A DNA stretch of 64,000 nucleotides. Origin: Natrinema salsiterrestre (GTDB lineage Archaea; Halobacteriota; Halobacteria; Halobacteriales; Natrialbaceae). The DNA is taken from contig NZ_JAMQOT010000003.1 of assembly GCF_029502005.1 (NCBI RefSeq), forward strand, positions 419,571 through 483,570. Reading direction: 5' to 3'. The translations under genes were made by a program, and so were the position numbers. Below, in pieces: positions 53,665 to 64,000 of the stretch (position 1 is its first letter; every line of letters begins with the position of its first letter). Below the pieces are notes generated by a model. The model made no database searches. It worked only from the letters and a program-made list of their open reading frames with translations, and was not told the origin of the DNA.

Positions 53665-54762
53665 ATGCCGCTTCAGACGCCGCCGTTACGTGGGATTCAC
53701 GACGAACGCGGAGCGAAGTTCACGGAGTTTGGCGGCTGGGACATGCCGGTCGAGTTCGATTCGATCCAGACGGAGCACGCGGCCGTCCGGGAGGACGCCG
53801 GGATCTTCGACGTCTCGCACATGGGCCAGATTCACGTCACCGGCCCCGATGCGACGGAACTGATGCAGCGCCTGACGTCGAACGACGTCACCCGACTCGA
53901 GGTGGGCGACTCCCAGTACGCCGCCATCACCGACGAGGACGGGATTATCATCGACGACACCGTGGTCTACCGGCTGCCCGACGAAGACGACCGCGCGACC
54001 TACCTGTTCGTTCCCAACGCCGGCACCGACGAGGCGACCCACGAGCGGTGGATCGACTACCGCAACGAGTGGGGACTCGAGGCGACCGTCGACAACCGGA
54101 CCGACGAGTACGCGATGTTCGCCGTTCAGGGGCCCAACGCCGCCGATCTCGTCGACGGCGCGACCGACGATCCGGTGTCCGATCTCGAGCGGTTCGAAGC
54201 CCGGTACGCGACGATCGACGATGTCGACTGCTGGACGGCCCGGACGGGCTACACGGGCGAGGACGGCTTCGAACTGATCGTGCCCTGGGACGCGGCGACG
54301 GACATCTGGACCGCGTTCGACTGCCAGCCCTGCGGGCTCGGGTCGCGGGACACGCTCCGCATCGAGGCCGGCCTACTGCTCGCCGGCCAGGACTTCGACG
54401 CGGAGGACGACCCGCGGACCCCCTACGAGGCGGGGATCGGCTTTACGGTCGCCCTCGACACGGAGTTCGTCGGCCGGGACGCCCTCGCGGAGATCGCGGA
54501 CGCCGGGGTCGACGAGAAACTCGTCGGCTTCCAGCTGATCGATCGCGGTATCCCGCGGCACGGCTACGACATCACGACCACCGAGAGCCGGGTCATCGGC
54601 ACCGTCACCAGCGGCACGATGAGCCCGACCCTCGAGCAACCGATCGGGCTCGGCTACGTGCCGGTCGAGTACGCGGAACCGGGGACCACCCTGCAGGTCG
54701 TCGTCCGCGGTCAATCGAAGAAAGCAAGAGTTGAAACCACGCCCTTCATCGACACAGTATAA
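53665..54762 (+). CDS. gcvT: Glycine cleavage system T protein (aminomethyltransferase)
   Basis: Moves the methylene group from aminomethyl-lipoyl GcvH to tetrahydrofolate and releases ammonia. The 365-residue protein begins [30 protein letters not shown], with the family's GWDMPV motif, and contains [15 protein letters not shown] and the folate-binding [12 protein letters not shown]. In archaea the one-carbon acceptor may be tetrahydrofolate or a related pterin. The stop TAA overlaps the gcvH ATG by one base, so the two are coupled. P-protein genes are at 33.9-36.7 kb. Confidence 0.96.
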   Translation: MPLQTPPLRGIHDERGAKFTEFGGWDMPVEFDSIQTEHAAVREDAGIFDVSHMGQIHVTGPDATELMQRLTSNDVTRLEVGDSQYAAITDEDGIIIDDTVVYRLPDEDDRATYLFVPNAGTDEATHERWIDYRNEWGLEATVDNRTDEYAMFAVQGPNAADLVDGATDDPVSDLERFEARYATIDDVDCWTARTGYTGEDGFELIVPWDAATDIWTAFDCQPCGLGSRDTLRIEAGLLLAGQDFDAEDDPRTPYEAGIGFTVALDTEFVGRDALAEIADAGVDEKLVGFQLIDRGIPRHGYDITTTESRVIGTVTSGTMSPTLEQPIGLGYVPVEYAEPGTTLQVVVRGQSKKARVETTPFIDTV

Positions 54763-55145
54763 TGAGCTTCGACGTTCCCGACGATAGACGGTACCTGGAA
54801 TCGCACGAGTGGGCACTCGAGACAGACGGCGTCGTCCGCGTCGGCATCTCGGACTTCGCACAGGACGAGCTCGGCGACGTGGTCTTCGTCGAACTCCCCG
54901 ACGTCGGCGACGACCTCGAGGCCGAAACCGAGTTCGGCGTCGTCGAATCGATCAAGGCCGTCTCGGACCTCTACGCGCCCGTCGGCGGCGAGGTCGTCGC
55001 GATCAACGACGACCTGTTCGACGCGCCCGAACTCGTCAACGAGGACCCCTTCGGCGAGGGCTGGATGCTCGAGATCGAGGCCGACGACCCCGACGAGCTC
55101 GAGGAACTCCTGACCGCCGAGGAGTACGAAGATCAGATCGCCTGA
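54762..55145 (+). CDS. gcvH: Glycine cleavage system H protein
   Basis: The lipoylated carrier of the glycine cleavage system, 127 residues. The lipoyl Lys is Lys65 in VESIKAVSD, inside the conserved hairpin. The N-terminal [11 protein letters not shown] and the acidic C-terminus (EEYEDQIA) are typical. It follows gcvT with a one-base overlap. No lipoate ligase or dihydrolipoamide dehydrogenase is in the window. Confidence 0.97.
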   Translation: MSFDVPDDRRYLESHEWALETDGVVRVGISDFAQDELGDVVFVELPDVGDDLEAETEFGVVESIKAVSDLYAPVGGEVVAINDDLFDAPELVNEDPFGEGWMLEIEADDPDELEELLTAEEYEDQIA

Positions 55146-55205
55146 GAGGAATATCCCTTCTCTCGAGAGCGCTACCAGAGTCGGCAGCGAGAGGTCCGCG
55201 AGCCC

Positions 55206-57413
55206 CTAGAACACGAACCGCTCGACGATCCGTCCGAGGAGGCCGGGCTGGCGGGACTCGTGTGCGTGGACGCCGAGCGCCGGCGAGTCGGTGGCGTCGA
55301 TGAGCCGGTCGGAGAGATCGTTCCCGACGACGGTTCGGAGCCGGCCGCCTTCGCGCCCGATGACGAGGAACTCCGCAGTCTGGGCCACGGCGATCAGCTC
55401 CTCGGTCGACCCGTTCGTCTCGACGATCTCGGTCGTGACCGGGGCGGAACAGAGCTCGACGAGGTCGTCCTGGTAGTCCTCGATCGTTCGCCTGAGGTCG
55501 GCCGAGGCCGACGAGTCGAGCGCGTAGACGAGCCGGACCGTCGCGTCAAGCTCCGTCGCCAGCGCGTCGGCGATCGTGACCTTCGACGGATCGAACGGGC
55601 TCTGATCGGTGAGCACCGTCACCTCCGAGACGGTATCGAAGTCCCGGTCCTCGACGAGGACGACGTCGCAGGGGGAGTGACGGAGGATCCACTCGATCGG
55701 GCTCCCCACCAACTGGTGGCGAAGCCCGCCGGGCTGGCGTTCCATCAGGAGCACGTCGGCGTCCTCGTGGACCGCGAAATTGACGATCGCGTGTTTCGTG
55801 TCGTGGCTGACGATCTCGCCGTAGGAGATCGGCACGTCGAACTCCCGGGAGAGCTGTCCCGTCTGTTCCTCGAACTGTAAGTCCGCCGGCGACTGCGTCT
55901 CCGAGGCGAAGTCCAGCGAGACCTGATCCGGCACTTCGTCGAACTGAGTGACCGTGACGCCGCCGCCGCGCTTGCGGGCGACGTCCGCGGCGATCCGAAT
56001 CAGTTGCCGCTCGCGCGCCTCGCTGGTTCCCTCCGTCAGTGCGACGAGAACGTCCGACGTCGGCGACTCGAGGGCGTCCTCCGTCCGATCGACGGCGGAA
56101 CGACCGGTCGTCCGTCGGACCGTGTCGACCGCGAGACCCGCGCGGTCGATCCGCGGGCGGGCGTAGACCCAGTACCAGCCGATGCTTCCCGCGGTGATGA
56201 CAGCTGCACCCGCGAGAGCGACGGTTCCCATCTGCGTGAGCAAGACGAGGCCGCTCGCGATGCCGAAGAGTTGCATTCCCGGGTACAGCGGCGACTCGAA
56301 GCTGGGATCGTACTCCTCGAGGTCGGCGTGGCGAAAGGCGATCACGGCCACGTTGATGAGAACGAACACGAGTATCTGGAACGCGCTGGCGAGTTTGGCG
56401 ATGCTGAGGATGGGAACGAACGCGATCAGAACGAGCATGACGCCGCCGGTGAGGGTGATCGCGGTCGTCGGCGTGCCGAACCGGTCGCTGACGGTCGCGA
56501 AGGTCGGCGGTGCGAGATCATCGCGACTCATCGCGAACGGATACCGGGACGACGAGAGGATGCCGGCGTTGGCGGTACTGACGAGCGCGAGGAGCGCCGC
56601 GAGGACGACCGCGATGAAGCCGGGCCAGCCGAGCGCGTTCGTCGCCGCGACGGCCATCGGCGTCTGTGAATCGGCGAGGTCCGCGAGCGGCGAGACGCCG
56701 ACCATCACTGCGACGATGAGGACGTAGAGAACCGTCGTGAACGACAGCGAACCGAGGATACCGAGCGGAATGTTTCGGCCGGGATCTTCGATCTCTTCGG
56801 CGACGCTCGCGACTTTGGTGACGCCCGCGTAGGAGACGAAGACGAGCCCGGTCGCGGCCAGAATCCCGCCGAGACCGTCGTCGAAGGAGCCGCCGAACTG
56901 GCCGGGATCGACGGTCGGCACGCCGCCGCCGACGAACCAGGCCAGCGCGGCGAGCATGACGACGACGATAACGACCTGTAACTGACCGGTCTGTTTCGCC
57001 CCGAAGAGGTTCACGGCGATGAGAACGACCGCCAGCGTCAGTGCGACGGGTTTGACCGGGAGGTCGAGGAGGAGGACGAGATAGGGAACGCCGCCGACGA
57101 GGGCCAGCGCGCCCTTGAACGCGAGCGAGAACCAGGTTCCGACGCCCGCGACGGTCCCCAGTATCGGCCCCATCCCGCGCTCGATGAAGATGTAGGTCCC
57201 GCCGGCTTCGGGCATCGCCGTCGCCATCTCGGACTTGCTCAACGCGGCCGGTACCACGAGCAACCCGGCGACCAAGTAGGCGATAACGACGCCGGGACCG
57301 GCGATTTCGATCGCCAGCGCCGGCAGAATGAAGATGCCGCTCCCGATCATCGCTCCGATACTGATCGCCATCACCGCCGGCAATCCGAGGTCTCGTTCGA
57401 GGTCTTTTGTCAT
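55206..57413 (-). CDS. APC-family amino acid permease with two C-terminal UspA-like domains
   Basis: A 735-residue fusion. The first about 450 residues form a 12-helix amino acid-polyamine-organocation permease: GLPAVMAISIGAMIGSGIFILP holds the substrate-binding GSGIF motif. The C-terminal 270 residues hold two UspA-like alpha/beta domains (VLVALTEGTSE..., EVTVLTDQSPFD...) that face the cytosol and may regulate uptake. This fused type is common in haloarchaea. ATG 57413 (MTKDLERDLG) precedes the first helix; the longer frame upstream is not conserved-looking. Substrate unknown. Confidence 0.92.
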   Translation of the reverse strand: MTKDLERDLGLPAVMAISIGAMIGSGIFILPALAIEIAGPGVVIAYLVAGLLVVPAALSKSEMATAMPEAGGTYIFIERGMGPILGTVAGVGTWFSLAFKGALALVGGVPYLVLLLDLPVKPVALTLAVVLIAVNLFGAKQTGQLQVVIVVVMLAALAWFVGGGVPTVDPGQFGGSFDDGLGGILAATGLVFVSYAGVTKVASVAEEIEDPGRNIPLGILGSLSFTTVLYVLIVAVMVGVSPLADLADSQTPMAVAATNALGWPGFIAVVLAALLALVSTANAGILSSSRYPFAMSRDDLAPPTFATVSDRFGTPTTAITLTGGVMLVLIAFVPILSIAKLASAFQILVFVLINVAVIAFRHADLEEYDPSFESPLYPGMQLFGIASGLVLLTQMGTVALAGAAVITAGSIGWYWVYARPRIDRAGLAVDTVRRTTGRSAVDRTEDALESPTSDVLVALTEGTSEARERQLIRIAADVARKRGGGVTVTQFDEVPDQVSLDFASETQSPADLQFEEQTGQLSREFDVPISYGEIVSHDTKHAIVNFAVHEDADVLLMERQPGGLRHQLVGSPIEWILRHSPCDVVLVEDRDFDTVSEVTVLTDQSPFDPSKVTIADALATELDATVRLVYALDSSASADLRRTIEDYQDDLVELCSAPVTTEIVETNGSTEELIAVAQTAEFLVIGREGGRLRTVVGNDLSDRLIDATDSPALGVHAHESRQPGLLGRIVERFVF

Positions 57414-57711
57414 GGGGTGTATCTGTAACGGCGTCTCGAGCGGCGGCCTCCGAACGCGACGATACGCTGGTCGAACGAGGCCAGACGCGAGAGCGACGCG
57501 AGGTGGTATCCAGAAACCGGATACTCTCTCGGGCAACTAGCACGACGGGAACGGAATAAAACTCACGGATCCGATCGGCGTGTGTCATACGCACACATCG
57601 ATAGCGCGAATGAAGCCGACGTTACTCCGGAAATATCGGTAAAAGATACGAGATTGTAAAGAAAGGTCGGTCCGTACGGTTCCGGCGGTCGGTGGTTCCG
57701 ACCGCGCGGGC

Positions 57712-58422
57712 TCACTCAAGGCTCACCAGATACTCGAGCATCTCGTCGAGCGGCGCGTTCGTGACGGCGAGCGAGTAGCCGTCGATTCGCGCGAGATCGG
57801 CCGCGTGATCCCAGAGGTCGGCCTCGTCGATCCCGTGCAGGATGACGGCGTTGGGCGTCGGATTGACGACGCGCAGCGCGACGAGGGGGGATTCGCCCCG
57901 AGTGACGCCCGTGAAGACGAGGACGCGGTTCGTGCTCTGTCCGTAGAGGCGGAAGAACTCCTCGCTCGAGAGCCGCGTGATCGCCTCGATGCTGTCGATG
58001 ACCGTGTGGCCGCTGACGCTGTCGGTCCCGCCTCCGGCCACCTCGGTCGCCTCGAGATCGTCGTACAGCGTCGGCAGCGGGATCGAGGTCGCGTACTCTC
58101 GGAGGTCGTAGACGACGTCGCTGTCGAACCCCGCCGAGAGGACCCGACCGTACTGCCTGATTCGCTCGCCGCCGCGTCGCTCGTCGATCGCGAGCAGTCC
58201 CTCGACGAGTCTGCCCACGACGCCGATGCCGGGACTCTCCCGCCGGCCGCTCTCGTAATCGGAGATGACCGACGACGAGACCTCGAGTTCGGCCGCGAGA
58301 TCGGTCTGCGAGACGTCGAAATCGGTGCGCCACTTGCGCAGCGTCGCGCCGGGGTCGTCACTGAGCGTGATCTCCCCGGCGATCTTCTCGGCGAGTTCCC
58401 GTTTCGGTCCGCGTCCACCCAT
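57712..58422 (-). CDS. HTH (XRE-type) transcriptional regulator with C-terminal sensor-like domain
   Basis: A 236-residue protein with a helix-turn-helix in residues about 25-75 (LRKWRTDFDVSQTDLAAELEVSSSVISDYESGRRESPGI) and a conserved archaeal C-terminal domain (DSIEAITRLSSEEFFRLYGQSTNRVLVFTGVTRGESPL..., HGIDEADLWDH). Such regulators are widespread in euryarchaea. Its target is unknown; the permease lies downstream on the same strand after a gap of 298 bp. Confidence 0.9.
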   Translation of the reverse strand: MGGRGPKRELAEKIAGEITLSDDPGATLRKWRTDFDVSQTDLAAELEVSSSVISDYESGRRESPGIGVVGRLVEGLLAIDERRGGERIRQYGRVLSAGFDSDVVYDLREYATSIPLPTLYDDLEATEVAGGGTDSVSGHTVIDSIEAITRLSSEEFFRLYGQSTNRVLVFTGVTRGESPLVALRVVNPTPNAVILHGIDEADLWDHAADLARIDGYSLAVTNAPLDEMLEYLVSLE

Positions 58423-58573
58423 ACACGACGGTTACGCGGTCGATGCAAGTAGCTACCGGAGACGGATCGATAACGGGGCCCCTGATCGGCGTGGTCGTCG
58501 ACTCGGTCGAGTACCGCGCCCGACAGGTCGGTCGCCCCAACAGTCAAGCCGACGGGGTTCGAGTCGTCGGACG

Positions 58574-59218
58574 ATGCCATCGACCGTCGTCCACGTCGCG
58601 TTCGCGGGACTGGTCGGAGTCGCGTTGCTGGGCGAACGGTTCGACACCAGGTCGATTCTGGTCGTGATGGGATGTAGCGCCCTCCTCGATCTCGATACGG
58701 TGATCGGAATCGTCGTTCCCGGGACCCACCGCGCGGCGTTACACAACGTCTGGATCGTCCTCCTCCCGGCCGGGTTCCTCCTGTGGGACGCGGTGATCCG
58801 CGAGGAGTCGATCGTTCGCGCACGGTGGGGAGACGCCGCCCCGCGCGTCGCGTGGGCTACCCTTGCGGGACTCCTGTTCGCACACGTGCTGTTCGACGCC
58901 TTCTTCAACGGCGTCAACCTCTTCTGGCCGCTTCACGACCGGTTTTACGACCTCTCGGGAACCCTACTCGTAACCGATCAGCGCGGCCTCGTCCAGACGT
59001 TCGTCGAGTTCGACGCCGGGGCGCTCGCCGACTCGACGACGCGCGGAACGACGGAGAACACCCACTACAGAACGGGGTTCGACCCCACACGAGACGAACC
59101 CGCGACGGACGTCGAGCGGATCTTCCCCATCGCTGCGACCGGCGAGCGGTTCGTGCTTGCGCTGGCTGGCTATACGGCCGTCATTGTGCGGATCGTAGAG
59201 GATCGGCGGTCTGCGTGA
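58574..59218 (+). CDS. Membrane-bound metal-dependent hydrolase-like protein
   Basis: A 214-residue protein with four or five hydrophobic segments, starting MPSTVVHVAFAGLVGVALLG; HVAF, ALLDLDT and LLFAHVLFDAFFNG place His and Asp residues in the pattern of the YdjM/LexA-binding-like membrane hydrolases. The C-terminal part (VEFDAGALADSTTRG...) is soluble. ATG 58574 is chosen; the frame is open upstream but translates poorly. Function unproven. Confidence 0.8.
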   Translation: MPSTVVHVAFAGLVGVALLGERFDTRSILVVMGCSALLDLDTVIGIVVPGTHRAALHNVWIVLLPAGFLLWDAVIREESIVRARWGDAAPRVAWATLAGLLFAHVLFDAFFNGVNLFWPLHDRFYDLSGTLLVTDQRGLVQTFVEFDAGALADSTTRGTTENTHYRTGFDPTRDEPATDVERIFPIAATGERFVLALAGYTAVIVRIVEDRRSA

Positions 59219-59399
59219 ACTGCGGGGTGCCGACGATCCAACGCTGCGATACCGTCCCGGTCAGTCCGTGTTAATCTATAGACCGAGTATAGTTGCTGGC
59301 GCGATCAGTGCGGCTTGCAGTCACTGCTATCGCTCGGTCGTATCGAGTCGAACTGGCGACGACCCGTCTCGTTCGCCCCTTCGTAGCGACTCGTTCGAA

Positions 59400-60365
59400 T
59401 CAGTCGGTTGCGAGCGATCGGAGCTGTTCGAGACGCGTCTCGAGAGGTGGATGCGTTGACCGGACTCCGGCCACAGTTTTGGCGGGTCCAAGTGTCGGAA
59501 GCACGTTGATCGCGTTCGCCGATCGAGTGTGCTCGCGCAGATCTGCTGTCGGTTTGGTGGGTTCGGCCCCGTCGAGTCGTTCGAGGGCAGCCGCGAGCGC
59601 CCCGGGATCCCCGGTCAGCGTCACGGCGGCACGGTCGGCCGCTAACTCGCGACCGCGAGAGAACACACTGACACCGATCGATGCGACGAAAGAGAGAAGG
59701 TGGCCACAGATTTCGGAGACGTTCGTCGTAGCCCCCTCGTCTTCCGTCAGTGTCTCGGCGGCGACGAACGGCACGAGTACGAGCGTCATCAGTCGAAGAT
59801 CATCGTTGGCAATATGGCCGATCTCGTGCGCGAGGACTGCTACCAGCTCGGACTGTGGCAGCGTCTCGATTAGCCCCCTCGAAATAACGATAACCGGCGT
59901 ATCGTCTCGCCCGACTCTGACAATAGGATCAGTTGGCCGATACGTTGTGTATGCGAGTGGCGTCGCCGTCGGATCGACTCGAAGCTCGGGTACTGGAATA
60001 CCAACCTGTCTCGCGAGACGGTCGACTGCGGAGTCGAGGTGCGATGTCTCGACCACCGCGACTTCCGAGGGGGGTACTGCCCGTTCGAGCAAAGCCCGAC
60101 GTTCGGCTCGAACAGCGCGTTCGATCGCTCGAGTGAACCAACCGAGTGCGACGAGGCCACAGAGCGACCAGAAAATCGGCCATACGTGACGAGGCGGGTG
60201 AATGGGAACATATCCCAGTAAATCGGACGCATACGCGGTGATAATCATTCCACCGACGACCGCAATTATCAACACAACAGTAAGGCTGCCGGCGAGCACT
60301 GCCCCGCTGATACTAGCAGCGAGGGCTGCACGGAGTGTGAGGCCAGCAGGTGTTGTGAATCGCAT
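59400..60365 (-). CDS. M48-family membrane metallopeptidase (HtpX-like)
   Basis: A 321-residue zinc protease. Two hydrophobic segments lie at about 15-45 and 62-80. The catalytic helix LAHEIGHIANDD supplies His180, Glu181 and His184, and ELAADR near residue 247 the third ligand. HtpX-type proteases act at the membrane on misfolded proteins; some relatives process peptide precursors. It is divergent from the halocin C8-like precursor, with 131 bp of AT-rich DNA between the starts, so a processing role is a testable inference. Confidence 0.9.
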   Translation of the reverse strand: MRFTTPAGLTLRAALAASISGAVLAGSLTVVLIIAVVGGMIITAYASDLLGYVPIHPPRHVWPIFWSLCGLVALGWFTRAIERAVRAERRALLERAVPPSEVAVVETSHLDSAVDRLARQVGIPVPELRVDPTATPLAYTTYRPTDPIVRVGRDDTPVIVISRGLIETLPQSELVAVLAHEIGHIANDDLRLMTLVLVPFVAAETLTEDEGATTNVSEICGHLLSFVASIGVSVFSRGRELAADRAAVTLTGDPGALAAALERLDGAEPTKPTADLREHTRSANAINVLPTLGPAKTVAGVRSTHPPLETRLEQLRSLATD

Positions 60366-60466
60366 ACGAGACTATTTTTCATTCCGTCTGAAAAGTATTG
60401 TTCTCTCCTCTCTACAATATATGATCGGCTATGTAGTGTAACACAGAAGTATATAAGATATAAAAA

Positions 60467-60476
60467 TATATAAATT
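60467..60476 (+). promoter_or_regulatory. TATA box of the halocin-like gene
   Basis: atatataaat lies in a very AT-rich tract and is centred about 25 nt before the ATG at 60497. That leaderless spacing favours 60497 over the ATG at 60491. Confidence 0.5.
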
Positions 60477-60496
60477 AGTAATTAGATTATATGATT

Positions 60497-61531
60497 ATGT
60501 CTGGAAACAAAGGCGCGAGCGGTGTAAGTCGACGAGGCCTTCTTAGAAAAAGCGCTGGTACCGGTTTAGGAGTCGCTGGTATCAGTCAAACTGCTGCTGC
60601 TTGGGAGACGGCGGATCCTAGAGATATCAAACAGATTCGCCGGTCGTCCGAGGTGAAAGCGGTTCTGAAGGAACTCAACAGCGAGCGACTGCCAAAAGAC
60701 GGGAAAACGAGAACGCTCACTGTCGACGGCCGCGGTGAGGTAACGACTACGAAAGTCGAATTTGAATTCGGGACACTCCGCTTCGGAGAATTCGGGGATG
60801 ATCGAAATGCGAATTTCACTTTCGACTCAATCACTCACCCTGCGGTCCCATCGAAGTTTGCGAACATCCCGGAGGGAACTGCACCCATATTGATAGCAAA
60901 CGGCGATGACGTCACGGTGAGTCGAGAGGCAACTGATCGTGAACGCGATATCGTCCTCTCGGCTGTCCCGGAGCGGGGCGATCGGGCTACTGTTTCTACG
61001 CGTTCCGATATCAACGGATTCCGCGTTAACGTCGCAAAGAATACGTCGAGCATTGAGGATACGGAGATAAAACGGTATACCGTAGAGTTGCCAGATAGTA
61101 ACTTCTCCCCAGCAGTACGAGATACGAGTGATCGGCTCGAGGATGGAAGTGAACTGACTGTCACTAATGAAGTCGAAATTCAAGGAATAAAAAGCAAACT
61201 AATCGGAGACTACGTTGAGGGCGTTATAGCTAGTAATCTCGGTGACGAACTACACGAATGTGGAAGTAATTGTGTCGGGTGTGCAGACTGGATCATCAGT
61301 CTGGCACTGGACTGTCGTCTGTGCGGCCCGCTTTGTACTAGTGCAGCGTCGGGTGCCGGCGCAGTTCTGTGTGGTGTCTGTGTCTATCAGTTTTGTACCG
61401 ATGTTGATGCCATGGTCGGATGTGCAGACTGTATTGCATGTGCCGTCGAAGGGAACTCCTCGTGGAGCAGTCCGACGACACCCGATATCCCAGAAGATAT
61501 CCCAGGTCTCGGCGGTGGTGTTCCCTGGTAA
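60497..61531 (+). CDS. Halocin C8-like microhalocin precursor (putative)
   Basis: A 344-residue exported precursor. The N-terminus has a Tat motif (VSRRGLLRK, then GTGLGVAGISQTAAA). Residues about 40-245 are a charged pro-region with no Cys, equivalent in position to the HalI immunity part of halocin C8. Residues 255-315 hold 12 Cys in a small hydrophobic domain (Cys255, 259, 262, 273, 276, 280, 292, 295, 300, 309, 312, 315), then a Pro/Gly-rich tail. Halocin C8 is a 76-residue Cys-rich peptide released from a Tat precursor of the same plan. Low GC and AT-rich flanks suggest transfer. The match is by architecture, so antimicrobial activity is inferred. Confidence 0.75.
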   Translation: MSGNKGASGVSRRGLLRKSAGTGLGVAGISQTAAAWETADPRDIKQIRRSSEVKAVLKELNSERLPKDGKTRTLTVDGRGEVTTTKVEFEFGTLRFGEFGDDRNANFTFDSITHPAVPSKFANIPEGTAPILIANGDDVTVSREATDRERDIVLSAVPERGDRATVSTRSDINGFRVNVAKNTSSIEDTEIKRYTVELPDSNFSPAVRDTSDRLEDGSELTVTNEVEIQGIKSKLIGDYVEGVIASNLGDELHECGSNCVGCADWIISLALDCRLCGPLCTSAASGAGAVLCGVCVYQFCTDVDAMVGCADCIACAVEGNSSWSSPTTPDIPEDIPGLGGGVPW

Positions 61532-61685
61532 CGTCGTCCGTCTGCTCCGATTTCGACACGAGGATAGTCAGTACTCGTATATACCATATCCTACTCATGT
61601 GAATCGACCACTCTACCGATTTTTTCTGAGACTTTCGATACTAATTAGCGCCAGTCAACTGGCGAAGATCGGCAGACGATAACAG

Positions 61686-62447
61686 CTACTCCGCCGACCC
61701 GCCACGCTCCGAGGGCGGTTCGGTCGTCTCGACATGCTCCCGGAGCCACCCGATCGCCGCGTCGACCGTCTCCGGATCGGTACTCGAGACCCGGAGCCGA
61801 CCCGGTCGGTTCTCGCTTCGCGGATAACTCCCGACGGAGACGTCGAACCGTTCGGTGACGCCCTCGAGCGCGTCGTACAGCGATCCCTCCGGGGCCGGCG
61901 TGTACAGGGTTCGGGCGACCGCCTCGCCCTGAAACTCGTCCGCGACCGCCTCGAACATCGCTCGCATCTCGTCGGGGATGCCGGCGAAGACGTAGACGTT
62001 CTCGACGATACAGCCCGGGGCCCACCCCTCGTCGACGACGATGGGCGTCGCTCCTTCGGGGATCGAGGCCGCGGCGTCGATGTCGAGCTGGAGGTCGTAC
62101 TCCTCGACCATCTCAGGGTTTTCGTCCCGGAATGCGGCCGCCTTCTCGACCAGCCGCTCGCGAATCTCGCCGTGGACAACGAACTCGCGCTCGAGGCCGT
62201 CGGCGACGGCTTCGACGGTCACGTCGTCGGGAGTGCCGCCGATGCCGCCGGTGACGATCACGGCGTCGAACTCGTCGCTCCACCGGGCGACGTAGTCGGC
62301 GATGAGTGCGCGGTCGTCGGGAATCGTCAGGATGCGAGCGACGCTACTGCCGCGTTCGGTGATCCGCTCGGCGAGCCACGACGCGTTGGTGTTGGTCGTC
62401 GACCCTGCGAGTATCTCGTCGCCGACGGTGACGATCGCGACGTTCAT
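61686..62447 (-). CDS. CinA/MoaB-type molybdopterin-binding domain protein
   Basis: A 253-residue protein starting MNVAIVTVGDEILAGSTTNTNASWLAERI, the start of the CinA N-terminal (MoaB-like, COG1058) domain. VIVTGGIGGTPDDVTVEAVADGL is the family phosphate-binding loop, and GCIVENVYVFAGIPDEM a later conserved stretch. The C-terminal amidohydrolase half of bacterial CinA is absent. In archaea these proteins may act in nucleotide repair (ADP-ribose or NMN metabolism). Function is not proven. Confidence 0.88.
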   Translation of the reverse strand: MNVAIVTVGDEILAGSTTNTNASWLAERITERGSSVARILTIPDDRALIADYVARWSDEFDAVIVTGGIGGTPDDVTVEAVADGLEREFVVHGEIRERLVEKAAAFRDENPEMVEEYDLQLDIDAAASIPEGATPIVVDEGWAPGCIVENVYVFAGIPDEMRAMFEAVADEFQGEAVARTLYTPAPEGSLYDALEGVTERFDVSVGSYPRSENRPGRLRVSSTDPETVDAAIGWLREHVETTEPPSERGGSAE

Positions 62448-62739
62448 AGCCCGCCTTGGTGGGCCGGGAAGTTATTCGCTCCGGGATCATGTCGGCAATC
62501 GACGGCGGACGGACCCGTTCGAGCGAGCGCCAGCGCCACGGTTTTGTGAGCGGTGTGCGAACTCCTCGTATGGTCGTTGACACGGGCGACGGCGACATCG
62601 CAGTCGTCCCGTCGCCGAGCGATACGGACCGTCCCATCGATTCGGACGCGATGGACGATCGAACCCGCCGTAGAACAGTGAGTGACTCCGCCCGGAAACC
62701 GCCGATGTCGGGACGCTCACCACAGTCGCGGAGGCGACG

Positions 62740-64000
<1,261 letters not shown>

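Overview
The window is a stretch of a haloarchaeal chromosome, most like the Natrialbales (Natrinema/Haloterrigena-type). The evidence is high GC with a strong GC third-position bias, very acidic proteins, leaderless transcripts with a TATA box about 25 nt before the start codon, Tat signal peptides on exported proteins, an archaeal tRNA-Val, and haloarchaea-only families (RdfA, archaea-specific SMC-related proteins, DUF2150, DUF2270, halolysins).

Layout. 1-15.5 kb is an uptake and catabolism block: a 3-hydroxyacyl-CoA dehydrogenase, a universal stress protein, a class III CoA-transferase, gamma-glutamyltransferase, an atypical SDR, an M20 dipeptidase, a TAXI-type TRAP receptor with its fused permease, a DUF35/thiolase-like pair, an MFS transporter, an SDR and an IclR regulator. 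15.8-25.1 kb carries two copies of a two-gene module, RdfA followed by an SMC/Rad50-like coiled-coil ATPase-type protein. Between the copies sit an SDR and a Gfo/Idh/MocA sugar dehydrogenase. 25.6-29.7 kb holds a MATE exporter, a PRC-barrel/HhH gene apparently broken by a frameshift, and a small conserved protein.

29.9-30.9 kb is a nearly gene-free strip next to tRNA-Val(CAC). The 3' end of the tRNA is copied twice more downstream of the tRNA, each copy paired with an inverted partial copy, which looks like a record of integration at this tRNA. 31-38.8 kb is ordinary core: small proteins, DoxX, cobalamin adenosyltransferase, split glycine decarboxylase (gcvPA-gcvPB), DUF2270 and an AI-2E family transporter. 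38.8-47 kb has HMG-CoA synthase, whose 3' end has been duplicated downstream, a large pilin-like CARDB protein, DUF2150, a TatD-like hydrolase, a NhaC-family antiporter and a NYN-domain protein. 47-51 kb carries two tandem Tat-exported subtilases. 51-58 kb has an aldehyde dehydrogenase, gcvT-gcvH, an APC permease with UspA tails and an XRE regulator. 58-64 kb holds a membrane hydrolase, an M48 protease, a halocin C8-like precursor in AT-rich DNA, a CinA-type protein and a CNNM/HlyC transporter cut by the window end.

How genes work together. gcvPA, gcvPB, gcvT and gcvH supply the P, T and H proteins of one glycine cleavage system although they lie in two clusters. Gamma-glutamyltransferase, a CNDP-type dipeptidase and the TRAP receptor/permease could form a route for gamma-glutamyl thiols or peptides. 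The strongest candidates for unusual biology are the duplicated RdfA/SMC-like modules, whose SMC-like proteins have an Arg in place of the Walker A Lys, and the Cys-rich halocin-like precursor next to a membrane metalloprotease.
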